From Argyresthia goedartella (Eukaryota > Arthropoda > Insecta > Lepidoptera > Argyresthiidae): 64,000 bases of DNA. The position numbers and the translations under genes were made by a program. Below are positions 33,782 to 44,668 of the stretch, piece by piece; within the stretch, counting starts at the first letter, position 1, and each line of letters begins with the position of its first letter. The stretch is taken from positions 1,054,001 through 1,118,000 of the forward strand of contig OX463813.1 of NCBI GenBank assembly GCA_949825045.1, given 5' to 3'. A model generated the notes under the pieces. It was not told the DNA's origin, ran no database searches, and saw nothing but the letters and a program-made list of their open reading frames with translations.

Positions 33782-34520
33782 TCAGGCCAGCCTACCTCTC
33801 GCTAGGTAGTGCTGTGCCAAATGGCAAATAAATGGAAATAAATATTCGGAAAAATATGGAAGAAGATGACGAATACAGAAGAGAGAAAATTAAATACAGG
33901 AGAGGTTTTTGCGTATTTCCAAGCCTGTGATGTGGATAGCAGGGCGCCGGGCGTAACCGTACGGGTCAAGTGAGGAGCAGCTGGGAGATGTACGGGTCCC
34001 AGGATAAGCTGACTCCAGAACCTGCGTGCGATACGGGTAACGATCGACCACATCATGCGTGGCAAGTGTTATTTTTTTCGAACAATGGTATTTAAATGCT
34101 TAAAATGTAGGTGAATTTTATTACTTTATTATAATTATAAAGCTATAGGCAGATTTTTCTATTTTTGTAAAAGGGTTGACGATACGAAACTATAGTTTTT
34201 TTTTTCCAATAACGATTGCGTGAAGTAAAAAAGGCATATTTGAAGAAGGGCACAGAATGAAAATTTACAGTAGGTACCCTAGCTAGGTACAGCTAGCAAG
34301 AGAAGTATGAATGAACGGTTGTTTTTTTGTTTTTAGGAATGTAGATATTTATGAAGGCCGAATAGAAAATTTAATTAGTTTGGCACGAGTTATTTTGGAT
34401 GAGATTAGTAGTATTTTTTTTTTTTAGAGGAGATGATTTTGAGAAATATGGGAAGAATGTGATGAAAAGTGTGAAGTAACAAGATAAAAGTATTATTTTT
34501 GTTTTATAGCCGCTAGTTTT
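33782..34520. other. Unassigned 740-bp stretch
   Basis: AT-rich with poly-T runs. I see no gene, RNA or repeat that I can name. Confidence 0.4.
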
Positions 34521-34921
34521 AAGGGTTCCGTACCCGAAGGGTTCCAAACGGGACCCTATTACTAAGACTCCGCTGTCCGTCCGTCTGTCACCAGGTTGTA
34601 TCTCACGAACCGTGATAGTAAGACAGTTGAAATTTTCACAGATGATGTATTTATGTTGCCGCTATAACAACAAATACTAAAAAACAGGATAAAAGAAATA
34701 CTTAAGGGGGCTCCCATACAACAATTCTTTCAATACCACATACAAACTTATGGATGCACCTGGTTACGTACATGGAGTGTGAAAGTAACCGCACCAATAA
34801 CTTTGTAAACAATATTTTGCTCTGTAAAATTCAAACTATTCACTCCACACCATCGCTTCCATTGAACGGTGGTACGGAACCCTTCGTGCGCGATTTAGAC
34901 TCGCACTTGACCGTTTTTTTT
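34521..34921 (+). repeat. Lepidopteran interspersed repeat with 14-bp inverted ends
   Basis: Starts AAGGGTTCCGTACC and contains GGGACCCTATTACTAAGAC, CTGTCCGTCCGTCTGTCAC and the end GACTCGCACTTGACCG plus T-run. I recognise this from memory as a repeat widespread in moth genomes. 34521-34534 and 34871-34884 are exact inverted repeats. About 130 bp in the middle (roughly 34728-34868) does not match the version I remember and may be a variant or small insertion. Confidence 0.75.
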
Positions 34922-35098
34922 TAAATATTGCTTCATAATTCTGATTTCAAATGTACAATAAATTACATAAATGATTCATTTGTTCATTTGACTTGGTAAC
35001 AGTTACAGTTATTCAAAAGTTATAGTAATTCAATACAGTAGTTGCTGGCAATACGAATATGGACATGCAACACTGCAGGTGATTCCAAATTAGAATAG
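34922..35098. other. Short AT-rich flank of Err1
   Basis: No feature seen. Ends with AACT (35099-35102), the left target-site duplication of Err1. Confidence 0.5.
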
Positions 35099-35102
35099 AA
35101 CT

Positions 35103-35440
35103 AATTACGTGTACTGGCCGTCAGAGGGGATTTTAAAAAGACGAGATATGTCCATTCACATCTTTAATGTAGAAAGTTACAAATGTTCTTAGTCTATTCA
35201 CTTAAAATTAGGAGTGATCGCGATTGATCCCGCAATTATACTAAACGTCCTCTCGCAAGAGCGATTCTAGCAAAAAGGCGCTGGGAAAACTGGTGGTGGT
35301 CCCACGATGGAAATGAAATGCACTGTCAGATTTCTCATGAAATTCGGAATCGATGTTCTAGAAGGTTCCATGTCTTTCGCAATCTCGTATGAGGTGATCC
35401 ATCTGGTCGGTGATTCATTGTAGATGGTGACATCGTAACA
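35103..35440 (-). repeat. Err1 3' LTR
   Basis: Minus strand begins TGTTACG and ends CGTAATT; same length as 50355-50692 with three substitutions (near 35161, 35212 and 35400). Preceded on the minus strand by the purine tract at 35441-35450. Confidence 0.95.
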
Positions 35441-35450
35441 CCTCCCCACC
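35441..35450 (-). promoter_or_regulatory. Err1 polypurine tract
   Basis: GGTGGGGAGG on the minus strand, immediately before the 3' LTR. This is the expected plus-strand primer for reverse transcription and it confirms the LTR start. Confidence 0.85.
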
Positions 35451-35461
35451 AAGATGAGCAA

Positions 35462-36072
35462 CTATTTGCCTATGTCTACGGCGAATATTGCGGCTCTTTT
35501 CTTTTCAGGAGATAGGTTCCTGGCTGAAGTACGAGTAGTAGTCTCAGGTAGAGGTGATAGTTCCAAATTGGGTTCAGCGAATGAGTTCAACTTCTTTATC
35601 TTCTTATGTCGCAGGTAAAATACAATCAGTGCAACTGTGAAGAATGTCACCAGTACATAAATAGGTATTGTTGTATGGTAGGTGGTCAGTAAGTCCGAAG
35701 TGATTGATTTCGTCGGAATTTCCATTGTAATTTGTTTCTGGATATCGTGCAATTTGTTCAAGTCGATTGTGGTCAGGTAGTACTGAAGTCGCCGATTCTC
35801 GGAAGATGGTTTCGACAGCGAAGTTGACTGTGGGAATATGATGATTTTGACAGGTTGTCCACGAAGTTTATCATTGAAGTTGGCAATAGTGAATTTCGGT
35901 GCTCGAATACTGCAATTTCTAGGAAGTGTTGCTAGAAAACTGCCTTCTAGGATCTGATGCTGCTGTGGTCCGCAGAAGATGTCGACTTTTGTAGGTTTCG
36001 GGAACGAAATGATGTAGTGCTGACTGTCTAGCTCGGTTAGCGCTTCCTTGGACATAGAGATAGGAGTAGTAC
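35462..36072 (-). pseudogene. env: Err1 env, C-terminal part with membrane anchor
   Basis: The last 200 or so codons of the envelope fusion-type glycoprotein. A cysteine-containing ectodomain segment is followed by a heptad-like stretch (L-N-K-L-H-D-I-Q-K-Q-I), one clear hydrophobic membrane span (about residues 142-163 of this piece), basic residues after it (R-H-K-K-I-K-K) and a cytoplasmic tail. It stops at 35462, just before the purine tract. J1 is inserted directly upstream. The frame is continuous with 39887 onward if J1 is discounted, so the gene was intact here when J1 arrived. Confidence 0.85.
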
Positions 36073-36361
36073 TGCATGTTTTATTTTATTTTATTTTTTA
36101 TTTTATTTATTCAGAAAACCAACAGCGTTACAGTTTAATTATCTTAATTAAATTACTTATTTACTACAGCCAATTATAGGTTTCCATAAATTACTTAATT
36201 CAAGACTCCTTAAATTATGGGGTTAGTAAAATAGATAGGTTATTTATTCGGAACTATGTTTTGTGTATTATTGAGAGGGGGTTGGTGTGAATGCAATGTG
36301 AGTGTGTGTGTATGTGAAGGGTGGTGTATAGCTATGATTGAAACTGTATTGTTATATTTTG

Positions 36362-39247
36362 TTATCCGCAGAGAGTGTCAAGAATTTTATGTTTAAAAAT
36401 ACTTTTGGAATGATGGTATACGTCAATGTCGGAGAAAGTTTTATTGTAGGTTCTAGCTATTCGAGTGAGGACAGAATTGTTGGCGTAATTGGTACGATGT
36501 GCCGGATGGTGGAATAGTGAGTTAGCTGTATGTCTGGTGCGGCGGCGCGGCGTGCACAGCGGCAGCTGGCTCACTAGCGCGGGGCAGTCCACGTGTGCGT
36601 GCGCCAAGTCGTACAGCAGAGACATGTCGGCGAGTGTGCGGCGCGCCGTAAGACTCGGTATCCTGTGTCGCGAGCAGCTCTCCTCATAGCCATCGATATA
36701 TGCGTTACTCTTATAGGTAAGGTGTTTGAGGAATTTGGATTGAATTTTTTCAAGATTTTGCTGGTGTGTGATGTAGTGGGGATTCCAAATACTTGAAGCA
36801 TATTCAAGTATACTACGTACATATGCGAAGAACACCTTTTTTATGCAAGATATATCCCTAAAAGGTTGGCAGGTGCGCAGTACAAACCCTAAGTTTTTGT
36901 AGGCTTTCCTGGTGATGATATCTACATGCTCGTTCATATTTAATTGGTGATCCAGGTGTACGCCAAGATCACGCACTAGTTGAACACGTTCAATACGCTG
37001 ATCCTGGATTGTGTATGAGAAGTGCAAGGGACTGGTTTTCCGTGAAAAGGATATTAATTGGCATTTCATGGTATTAACTTTAATTCTATTAGTGATGTAG
37101 TATTTTGATAATGTGTTTAGGTCATTTTGAAGGTAAGCACAGTCCGTCGGTCCCTTGATATCCATAAATATTTTTGTATCGTCTGCGTACATAAGAAAGG
37201 ACGCACTACTAAAGCAGGTGTAAATGTCGTATAGATAAGAGTTGTACAAGAGGGGCCCCAAGTGGGATCCTTGTGGGACACCAGATGATATATCCACGAA
37301 GTTTGATCTGAACCCACCAACCACAACCGCCTGTGACCTTTTGGTGAGGTATGATTGTATCCAGCGCAGTAGGTCCCCGTGAATTCCTAGGTGTTCCAAT
37401 TTGCGCAGGAGGATGGTGTGATCCACACGATCAAAGGCCTTTTCGAAGTCAGTGTAGATCACATCAACCTGCCGACGTTTTTCCATTGAATTAAGGCAGA
37501 AGTTCGTGAACAGAGCGAGATTCGTGGTAGTAGACCGGCCTCGGAGGAAGCCGTGCTGTTCGGCGGGTATTCCTTTTGATAAACAAAGATAGAAAGTGTC
37601 GTATACTAATTTTTCTAATATTTTGGAAAATATATTCAGGATAGATATGGGCCGGTAGTTTTCGACCTTTAATTTAGAGTTCTTTTTGTGTATAGGCACG
37701 ATAAGTGCGGTTTTCCAAGCGCTCGGGAAAAATCCTTCCTTTAATGATCGATTATATAGAATAGTCAGAGGCCGGTGTAGCGCTTGGCGGCTACGAGAGA
37801 TAAACGACGGAGGTAGGTTGTCACTCCCTGAACCTTTGTTGCAATCAAGTTGTTTAAGAGCTTCTAGGACTTGATTGTCAGTGAGCGTGATTGAGTGAAC
37901 ATCGAAAGTGACACCAGACTGTGATGGTGGTAACTCTATGTTAGGATATTCATCGGCCGGCGGGATAAAAACACTCTGGAAGAAGCTATTGAAGGCCTCG
38001 CAAATACTCCCTCCCTCGGTGTACTTTTTTTCTCCGTGAGTGATAAACTTAGGGTAAGAGGAGCCTGAACGTTTAGATTTTATGTATGACCAGAAATGTT
38101 TTGGCGATTCTTTAATTTTTAATTCCATTTGTCGTATGTAGTCAACGAAACATTCCGAGTGTATCTTATGCTGCCTCTTTCTAAGTAGGGAAAACTCAGC
38201 GTAGTCAAGAGGGTTCCGGAACCGCTTCCAGCGAGCGTGTACTTTAAGCTTTTCGCGGGAGATCTTGATCAGAGGTCGACTGTACCATATTGGATAGGTA
38301 TTGCGTTTGTGTTTTAGAACTTTAGGGACGTATTGGTTTATGCTACTCCGCAGGTGTTCGTAGAAAACTTTGACGGCTTCGTCTACCGTGTTCCCGCTTA
38401 GTGCTGACTCCCAGTCTACCAGATTAAGAGCTTCAAGTATGCCGTCGTAATCAGCTCTGTTGAATTGAAGTTTAAGGAATGGTCTAGCTTTCAGTGGTTT
38501 AACGGTAATATCGGAAGCGTCTATGCTAAATACAGGGTGGAAAGTATCCGGTTTAGATAGTGGATATTCTACTTCCGCCAAATCCACCGGAAAGCTTGAA
38601 AAGGCTAGATCCAACACGTTATTGCTAGTGTTTTTAAGATAATTGAATTGTGTAAGACCTAACAGACCAAACTCATCCAGTAGATCTGTAGCTAAGTTCT
38701 GTATTTCCACCGGTCCTTTTTTTTGTACTAGGGGGCCGTTGCTACTCCATTGTATACACGGAAGATTGAAATCACCTAACAAAAGGAAAGAGCTGTCCGT
38801 ATTATTAGTGACTGCCAACGTTGCTTTGGATAAAAATGAGTTTATGTCTTGGGCTTGAATCTGTAGGTTCGTACAGTCACTTCGTATGTATGCTACCGCT
38901 ATATGAAGATCAGAAGTGGAGTTAAGGTTCTTACCCGGTATTGTGATCCAGATAGTGTCAGTGGGAGAGCATCCCCATTCCTCCCTAACGTAAGCGCATA
39001 GATCGCGTTTTATACAAATCATAACTCCACCGCCAGTTTGTTTGTTTGTCATAGTAGTGTTCCGATCACAACGGAAAACCTCGTATCTTTGGTCACACAG
39101 TTCAGAGTCTAGTATACCTGCATGTAGCCACGTTTCTGTGATCGCAATAACATCGAAGTTGTTCTGTAGTATGTTATTGAACAGAGTGTGACATTTTGTA
39201 CGCAGCCCGCGTACATTTTGGTAATATATGGATAGTTTGCTAAGCAT
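36362..39247 (-). CDS. J1 ORF2: intact endonuclease-reverse transcriptase, 961 aa
   Basis: One uninterrupted frame with ATG at 39247. Endonuclease, residues 1-245: Y-Q-N-V-R-G at 9-14, T-E-T-W with the catalytic Glu at 38, G-G-G-V at 72-75, G-D-F-N at 158-161, and P-D-T-F-H-P at 233-238 where most families have an adjacent S-D-H. RT: E-N-Y-R-P-I-S-I-L near 529, Y-T-D-F-E-K-A-F-D at 598-606, G-V-P-Q-G-S at 656-661, Y-A-D-D at 687-690, then a thumb and a C-terminal R/H-rich region. No cysteine-type zinc knuckle is evident. The protein nicks target DNA and reverse-transcribes the element RNA. Jockey-like by motif style, but clade uncertain. Codons are more GC-rich than in the surrounding CR1 copies. 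Confidence 0.95.
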   Translation of the reverse strand: MLSKLSIYYQNVRGLRTKCHTLFNNILQNNFDVIAITETWLHAGILDSELCDQRYEVFRCDRNTTMTNKQTGGGVMICIKRDLCAYVREEWGCSPTDTIWITIPGKNLNSTSDLHIAVAYIRSDCTNLQIQAQDINSFLSKATLAVTNNTDSSFLLLGDFNLPCIQWSSNGPLVQKKGPVEIQNLATDLLDEFGLLGLTQFNYLKNTSNNVLDLAFSSFPVDLAEVEYPLSKPDTFHPVFSIDASDITVKPLKARPFLKLQFNRADYDGILEALNLVDWESALSGNTVDEAVKVFYEHLRSSINQYVPKVLKHKRNTYPIWYSRPLIKISREKLKVHARWKRFRNPLDYAEFSLLRKRQHKIHSECFVDYIRQMELKIKESPKHFWSYIKSKRSGSSYPKFITHGEKKYTEGGSICEAFNSFFQSVFIPPADEYPNIELPPSQSGVTFDVHSITLTDNQVLEALKQLDCNKGSGSDNLPPSFISRSRQALHRPLTILYNRSLKEGFFPSAWKTALIVPIHKKNSKLKVENYRPISILNIFSKILEKLVYDTFYLCLSKGIPAEQHGFLRGRSTTTNLALFTNFCLNSMEKRRQVDVIYTDFEKAFDRVDHTILLRKLEHLGIHGDLLRWIQSYLTKRSQAVVVGGFRSNFVDISSGVPQGSHLGPLLYNSYLYDIYTCFSSASFLMYADDTKIFMDIKGPTDCAYLQNDLNTLSKYYITNRIKVNTMKCQLISFSRKTSPLHFSYTIQDQRIERVQLVRDLGVHLDHQLNMNEHVDIITRKAYKNLGFVLRTCQPFRDISCIKKVFFAYVRSILEYASSIWNPHYITHQQNLEKIQSKFLKHLTYKSNAYIDGYEESCSRHRIPSLTARRTLADMSLLYDLAHAHVDCPALVSQLPLCTPRRRTRHTANSLFHHPAHRTNYANNSVLTRIARTYNKTFSDIDVYHHSKSIFKHKILDTLCG

Positions 39248-39622
39248 TATGACGGTGTGTTGTCATAAATCGCTGACTGGGCCAAGGCCTATACCACGGA
39301 ATGTAGGGAGTGGCGTCGTTCGTATTATAGGGTATGTATGGGACTCGGAGTATACCAAATATAATAATCACAAAAAGTTCGATTGTGCTTACATGCTCTA
39401 TGCGGGAGCGAGATGTCATGATTGTATCACTCAATGCAATGTGTGTGTATGGAAGGATAGTGTGAAGGTGTGTTTGTGTGTGTGTAGTGTAATAGTAATA
39501 ATAGTATGTGAGTATTAGTATATTTATGAAATATGAAAATACCAACTTATCTGGATTTATGCGATATTCTAGAGTTAATTCATATTTTAATTTTAATGCG
39601 CTAGATTGAGGGCGACAAATCA

Positions 39623-39880
39623 TTAAACTATCTTTTTTAGATCGTCTTCGCTGGCCACATGAATAATTTGAGTTTTGTCGCCCTTCCTCACAAAAATTCG
39701 ACAATTTTTTATCCATATAAATGTGTACATTTTTGCTGTGGCGAGTTGACGTACTTTTTTATACAAATTTCTATTTTCAATCGTCAGATGTTCATTTACG
39801 AATATGTCTTTTCTCTCGCCTGGTAAACCTATGTCTTGCGTAGTGAGTCCCTTGTTTTTGCGAACTTGTTGCGTCTATTT
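39623..39880 (-). pseudogene. J1 ORF1, C-terminal fragment (FP25-like domain)
   Basis: On the minus strand about 85 codons end at TAA 39623-39625: G-L-P-G-E-R-K-D-I-F-V-N-E-H-L-T, then N-L-Y-K-K-V-R, F-I-W-I-K-N-C-R-I-F-V-R-K-G-D and I-I-H-V-A-S-E-D-D-L. The 'E-x-L-T ... VW-x-x-G-x-I-x-VRK' pattern is the conserved C-terminal domain of Jockey-type ORF1 proteins related to baculovirus FP25. The rest of ORF1 is missing because the copy is 5'-truncated at 39882. Confidence 0.75.
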
Positions 39881-39886
39881 CTTGCA

Positions 39887-40980
39887 ATAACTTAGGGTGT
39901 CGATACAGTCACGTTGCGTGCGGATCTGGTGGCTCAGCTGTTGCTCGCAGATGTACCAGATGTCGACCTTCGGGCATTCTACCTCTATGTACGCATACTC
40001 CTTGGAGTTGGTTGCTAGCAATGGGAACGGGGGAACGATGACGTTATGGAATTTATTAGGTACTGGGCAGAGTCTGTATAGTTTATAGGATGATGTAGTA
40101 GTTAGAGAGAATTTAAGGACAATCACGATCTTTTTATCTATAAAATAACATCCTAAGCTAATCAAATCATAGTAATATCTCAAATCTAACTTTAAAATTT
40201 GTTCAGGCTCATACAAAAGGTTTAATTTGCTTATCATATAGGTGATATCATTAAAATAGAATGGTGCAAGTTGCCTGTACGACTAAAAGCTAATATATTC
40301 TCTAACTTATCTATCTCCATACTTAAGTCTTGTACGTTTTCGCTGATCAAGGCGAATAACTGAGTCAGCTGGGTATAGTGAGCCAGTTGTACTCTATCTG
40401 AGGTGGAATTGTTTATGAAATATGATAGCGCTTTCGCTAACTTTGCCTGATTAGTAGTTAAGTTATTTAAAATCTGAGTTTGTTGGATCGTCATTGCCTT
40501 GTATAAGGAAATATGGTTATTGAAACTTTCAGATAAGTCATGATCGTTTTTCTGTAAATTTTGAAGGATATTTTCATACCTCAGAGCATCGCTGTAGTCG
40601 AGGTTACCAGTTATACTTTTGATAAAACTACCTAATGGGTTGAATAGGCCACGCTTAGCTCTCTTAGGTAGGAAGGTATCGAGTTGCGAGGATATCTTAT
40701 CTATTTTATGGAATAGGTGAATGATTTGATATTTGAATAAACTATAGTTATCGTTATTGATACTATTAGCTGCGGCAGTTAGTTGAGATTTTGTAGTAGT
40801 CAGATGTGTCTGTAATAGGTCAAGGTCTATATCTTGTAGGAATGTATGGTGATGGGATATGATCTTGGTAGGGCCTAGGTCAAAGGGCAAAATACCGGGT
40901 CCATCGTCCAATCTGTCAAGTCGGATGTCTTGAGCTGGGGCCTGGCTGGTCAGGGTTAGTATGATCCTGTAACAAGTCAA
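39887..40980 (-). pseudogene. env: Err1 env, N-terminal part with cleavage site and fusion-peptide-like segment
   Basis: Starts at ATG 40980, overlapping the integrase end by about 65 bases in another frame. Residues 107-110 are R-A-K-R, a furin-type site, followed by a hydrophobic glycine-rich segment as in errantiviral and baculoviral F-like envelope proteins. A long heptad-rich helix follows (about 135-245). A frameshift near 40250 moves the frame to 39887-40237, which has several cysteines and runs into the J1 insertion. No strong signal peptide is visible at the start, so a spliced or upstream start is possible. Envelope proteins of this class mediate membrane fusion. This copy is broken. 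Confidence 0.85.
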
Positions 40981-42699
40981 GTGATCTATGTTTTAAAGGT
41001 CTCTTTATTCGATTTTTGGCTATGGGTCCACGTTTCTTTGAGGTGTAAATATGAATGGGTAAGTTTGAGACGAATTTGTCATGGGTGAATCGTGGTGCGA
41101 GTTTTTGTCTAACAGCTGCCGGGTTCCGTATGAATATTTCCTCGTTTGGTCTGTAATTTAAAATGGGTTCTCTACTGTCGTTGCGTTGTGACGTCAGCGC
41201 GGTACGTTCAGCTGTTGATGAGTCATGTATGATATGGTAGATTGTATCCATTTTATTGCGATGTTCCTGTAGGTACTGTTGTAGTAATCTTTCAGTCAAG
41301 TTCATGTCGGTCGGGTCTCGGGGGTCAAAATGTCCAGTTACAAGATCAAAGGGTCTGCATTTAGTTAGACTATGTATTGAGCTATTGTATGCTATAATGG
41401 CGTATGGAACAAGATTTTGGGCAGGTTCATTTCTGTGCTGAATTTTTAATAATCTAAGGTGCTCTAGGAGTGTACTATGAAATCGTTCTATCATACCACT
41501 TTCGTTAGGGGCATGAGCTGCGGTGGTATGGTGTTGGACTTTGTGTAACTTTAACAGTTCTGAAACGACCTGATTTGTGAACTCGGTTCCTTGGTCCGTT
41601 TTTAAGTTCATAGGAAAACCATAATGTGAGCTGAAAGTTAATAGGGCTTTAACTATGCTGGGGGCAGTGCTATCCGGGATTTTATAGGCTTGTGCAAATT
41701 TTGAGAAGGCATCTATGATGGTAAGTACTTTTCCTGTTCAATGGTTAACACATCTGCATGTACTAATTCGAAAGGTTTTGTCGGTGGCGGGACAATTTGT
41801 AATTGAGGGCGCAATGGATTGCGGTCGTATTTCGCGGAACTACATATGTTACAGTTGCTAATGAATTTTGTAATGCTTTCTTTTAACTTGGGCCAAAAGT
41901 ATCGGTGGTACAGTGACAGGAATGTTTCATTTATGCCACGGTGATTGGTTTTTCCTTCATGATAATTTTGAATGATGCTCTGTTGGGTCAAATATTCAGG
42001 TACATTTTCAAGTTCATGTTTCACCAGAACTAAGTTCATAGAGGAACTTTTGAAAGTTCTCTGTATGACAGGGACAATGTCGTACATTTTTTCAGGGGGT
42101 TGTACTAATATGGCTGTTCGAAGCTTGGGGTCGATGTATCTTTTTACGACATCAATTAACTTAACCTCAAAATTACTCTCTGTAATTTCAACGTATGTTC
42201 TTTGGAAGGTCTCAAAAGTTTTAACTATTTTTGGGCGCTGGCAAGCGGAAGTGGGGACAATTTTTATCACAAGTTGTTTGCTGAATTTATTCAGAGGTTC
42301 ATCTGAAATGGGCAAGTTGAGTATGGGATTCTCCACACTGGTATGAACTGCTTCAGCGGGTGAGTTGACGTGAATGGGGGCGTCTCCGGGGGGTGGTATA
42401 TCTGTGTTTGAATGTGCAGTGAAGAGTGGAAGGGGGCTATTCAGTGGTGTTTCACTGGGTGCGGTATCCGTGGATGACTGGCTGAGAAATGGTCTGTCAT
42501 CGGGGGCAATAATCGTTGATGACCCTGAGGAAGAGATGTTCACTATCATAGAAGCGAGTTCTTCATTATGAATTTCGACGCGCGATAGGGCATCGGCATT
42601 GGTATTGTTCTTGCCTTTTTTGTAGACGACTGTGAAGTCGTAGTCTGCGAGTTTTAGTCTCCACCTGGTGAGGCGAGAGTTTGGCTCCTTCAAATTCAT
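40916..42699 (-). pseudogene. pol: Err1 RNase H end and integrase
   Basis: Begins with the RNase H/tether region (T-R-W-R-L-K-L-A-D-Y-D-F and N-A-D-A-L-S-R near residue 38), then a variable Ser/Pro-rich linker. Integrase zinc-binding domain: H-E-G-K-T-N-H-R-G and C-N-I-C near residues 250-290. A frameshift at about 41715 leads to the catalytic core: V-H-A-D-V, then L-K-T-D-Q-G-T-E-F and M-I-E-R-F-H-S give the D, D and E. The C-terminal domain has F-I-R-N-P and the frame ends at 40916 in an S-R-H-P tail. All catalytic residues are present; only the frameshift and the stop at 42703 break it. Confidence 0.9.
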
Positions 42700-42702
42700 A
42701 AG

Positions 42703-43930
42703 CTATTGAAGGGGCTGGTGGTCAGTTACTATTTTGAACTTCCGTCCAAAAAGGTATGGTCTGAAATACTTGGTAGCCCATACGACTGCAAGGATCTCTT
42801 TCTCAATAGTAGAGTAGTTAATTTCGCTACTATTTAGGGTCCTAGACGCATATGCTACGGGTCGGTCTGTACCTATCGGTCCTTGTGAGAGAATCGCACC
42901 AAGGGCAAAGTTCGAAGCGTCAGTTGTCAAAATGAAGTCTTTTGTAAAGTCGGGGTAACGTAATATAGGGTCATTCATCAATAGAGTTTTACAGTGTTCA
43001 AAGCACTTTATGTAGTCGGGGGTAGGGTATATTTTAGCACCTTTTTTCAAGCACACTGTCATAGGTTTTGTCAGCTTAGCAAAGTCTGGTATAAATCGTC
43101 TGTAGTAGCCTAACAATCCTAGAAAACCTTTTATCTGCTTCGGGGTTCTGGGGATGGGGTAGTTTTTGATTGCTGCAATTTTATCAGGGTTGGGCTTGAC
43201 TCCGTCGGGGGTGATAATGTGATCTAAGTAGGGAGTTTCATGCTTCAAAAATTCAGATTTATCCATCTGGATTTTGAAGTTAGATTCTCGCAATCTCTGG
43301 AATATTTTACGCAGATTTACGATATGTTCCTGTAATGACGTTGAAAATACTAAAACGTCATCCAAGTACACCACGCAAATGACATTTTGAAGGCCTCCAA
43401 GCACGTTGTCCATTACGCTCTGGAATGTTGAGGGAGAGTTCTTTAGTCCCATAGGCATGCGTAAAAATTCGAAGTGTCCGGGGGCACAATCTACGTTGAA
43501 CGCGGTTTTATGAATACTATCAGGGTGGGTCTCCAATTGATAAAATCCGCTAGCCATGTCTAGGCAAGAAAAGTACTGGCAATTTCCTAACTTGTCTAGG
43601 ATGTCGGTTATGTTGGGAATGGGGTACCTATCGTCGATTGTCTTTTCGTTAAGTTTTCTAAAGTCAACTACTAGTCTCCACTTGGTTTTACCGGAGGCGT
43701 CTACCTTTTTTGGTACTATCCAAATAGGGGCACTCCATGCGGAATTTGAGGGTCTGATCATACCCTGGTCTAACATTTTTTGAATCTGAGATTGAACTTC
43801 CTTTTAGTGAATTTGGGGGTATCTGTATGTCTTAGTGTGCACGAGAATTTCGTCAGTCGTCCTAATAATATGCTTCTCTTGGTTCGTAAAAGTCAGTGGT
43901 TCGTCTTCGATATAAAATACGTCGGCATAT
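42703..43930 (-). pseudogene. pol: Err1 reverse transcriptase and RNase H
   Basis: From about 43930 the pre-RT region reads E-P-L-T-F-T-N-Q-E-K-H, then a stop near 43804, then the fingers and palm: [35 protein letters not shown] and Y-L-D-D (residues 137-140 of the 357-codon frame), intact. A connection with [11 protein letters not shown] and RNase H T-T-D-A-S-N-F and E-K-E-I-L-A-V follow. The frame closes with TAG at 42703, in phase with the next block. Close in style to 17.6/297-type errantivirus RT. Confidence 0.92.
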
Positions 43931-44177
43931 TCTTTACAAAGCATCATTAATTAGTTCTTTCTTCGACGTTTAAATGCTCAGTACGTAGACGCGATAAGAC
44001 TTCTTGTGTGCGATTAGTCATCATTGGTGGTAAAGTCGATTCGCTAAACTCATGTGCGCGAATGGGGTCTTTGAGTGAAAATATGAGGTCATTGTGAGTC
44101 GGGTTCGATACCTCAACATTCGCTTGGCTATCTTGGGATCTGGATAGACAGTCATTGACATTACAGCCACAAATTGT

Positions 44178-44660
44178 CTATTGGTCTATGGAGACATCTC
44201 CGTTGGGTACATTGGTGGGCACTCTAACTAGTCGAGTGGACTGTGCCGGTACTACAGTCTCATATAGAGTTTTATTCTGAGGCGACTCATACATCTGAAT
44301 GGGATTTGTTGCAAATTGAGTGATGAATATTCTCTTTCCAAGATCTATTTTTGCCTTCCATTGTTCCAACAAATCGCATCCAATTAAGCCGTCAAAATAG
44401 TTATGGAATCTATAGACAGATAATTTTATCGGTAATCGGTCATTGAACTCGGGGAAGCAGGGAATTCTGATTGAGTAGTTATTTGACGTAGTAGCGTGTA
44501 TGTTCGTCACTATAAAAGGGTCATAGTCCAGGGGCGTATATGGAAAATATCTTTCAACCGCTTCAGGGCTAAGAAACGATTGGTTTGCACCTGTGTCAAT
44601 GAGTAGTTTCAGGGGGGGGTTGAAAATCTGGATGTACGGGAGTTGTCTCCGATGCTGAAG
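44178..44660 (-). pseudogene. pol: Err1 aspartic protease
   Basis: The minus strand gives L-L-I-D-T-G-A-N at about 44585-44610, the retropepsin active site, then a flap-like region and F-D-G-L-I-G-C-D-L-L, the usual second conserved block, about 60 residues later. A frame of about 160 codons ends at 44178 (V-S-I-D-Q then stop). The gap to RT (43930-44178) is coding-like but interrupted. The protease would mature Gag-Pol. Confidence 0.8.
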
Positions 44661-44668
44661 ATTTAATT

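Larger units (their letters stand above)
36077..39882 (-). mobile_element. LINE J1, 5'-truncated, inserted in Err1 env
   Basis: About 3.8 kb on the minus strand: the end of ORF1, a 375-bp spacer, an intact ORF2, a 3' UTR and an A-rich AAATA-type tail (36079-36112). TGCA occurs at both edges (36073-36076, 39883-39886), and the env frame reads through when J1 plus one TGCA is ignored. Because it lies inside an element whose LTRs differ by about 1 percent, J1 is young. Confidence 0.85.

Noticed and set aside
40234..40237. ATGA overlap in Err1 env as a natural gene boundary
   Set aside because: Env-like sequence continues across in two frames; a frameshift is simpler.
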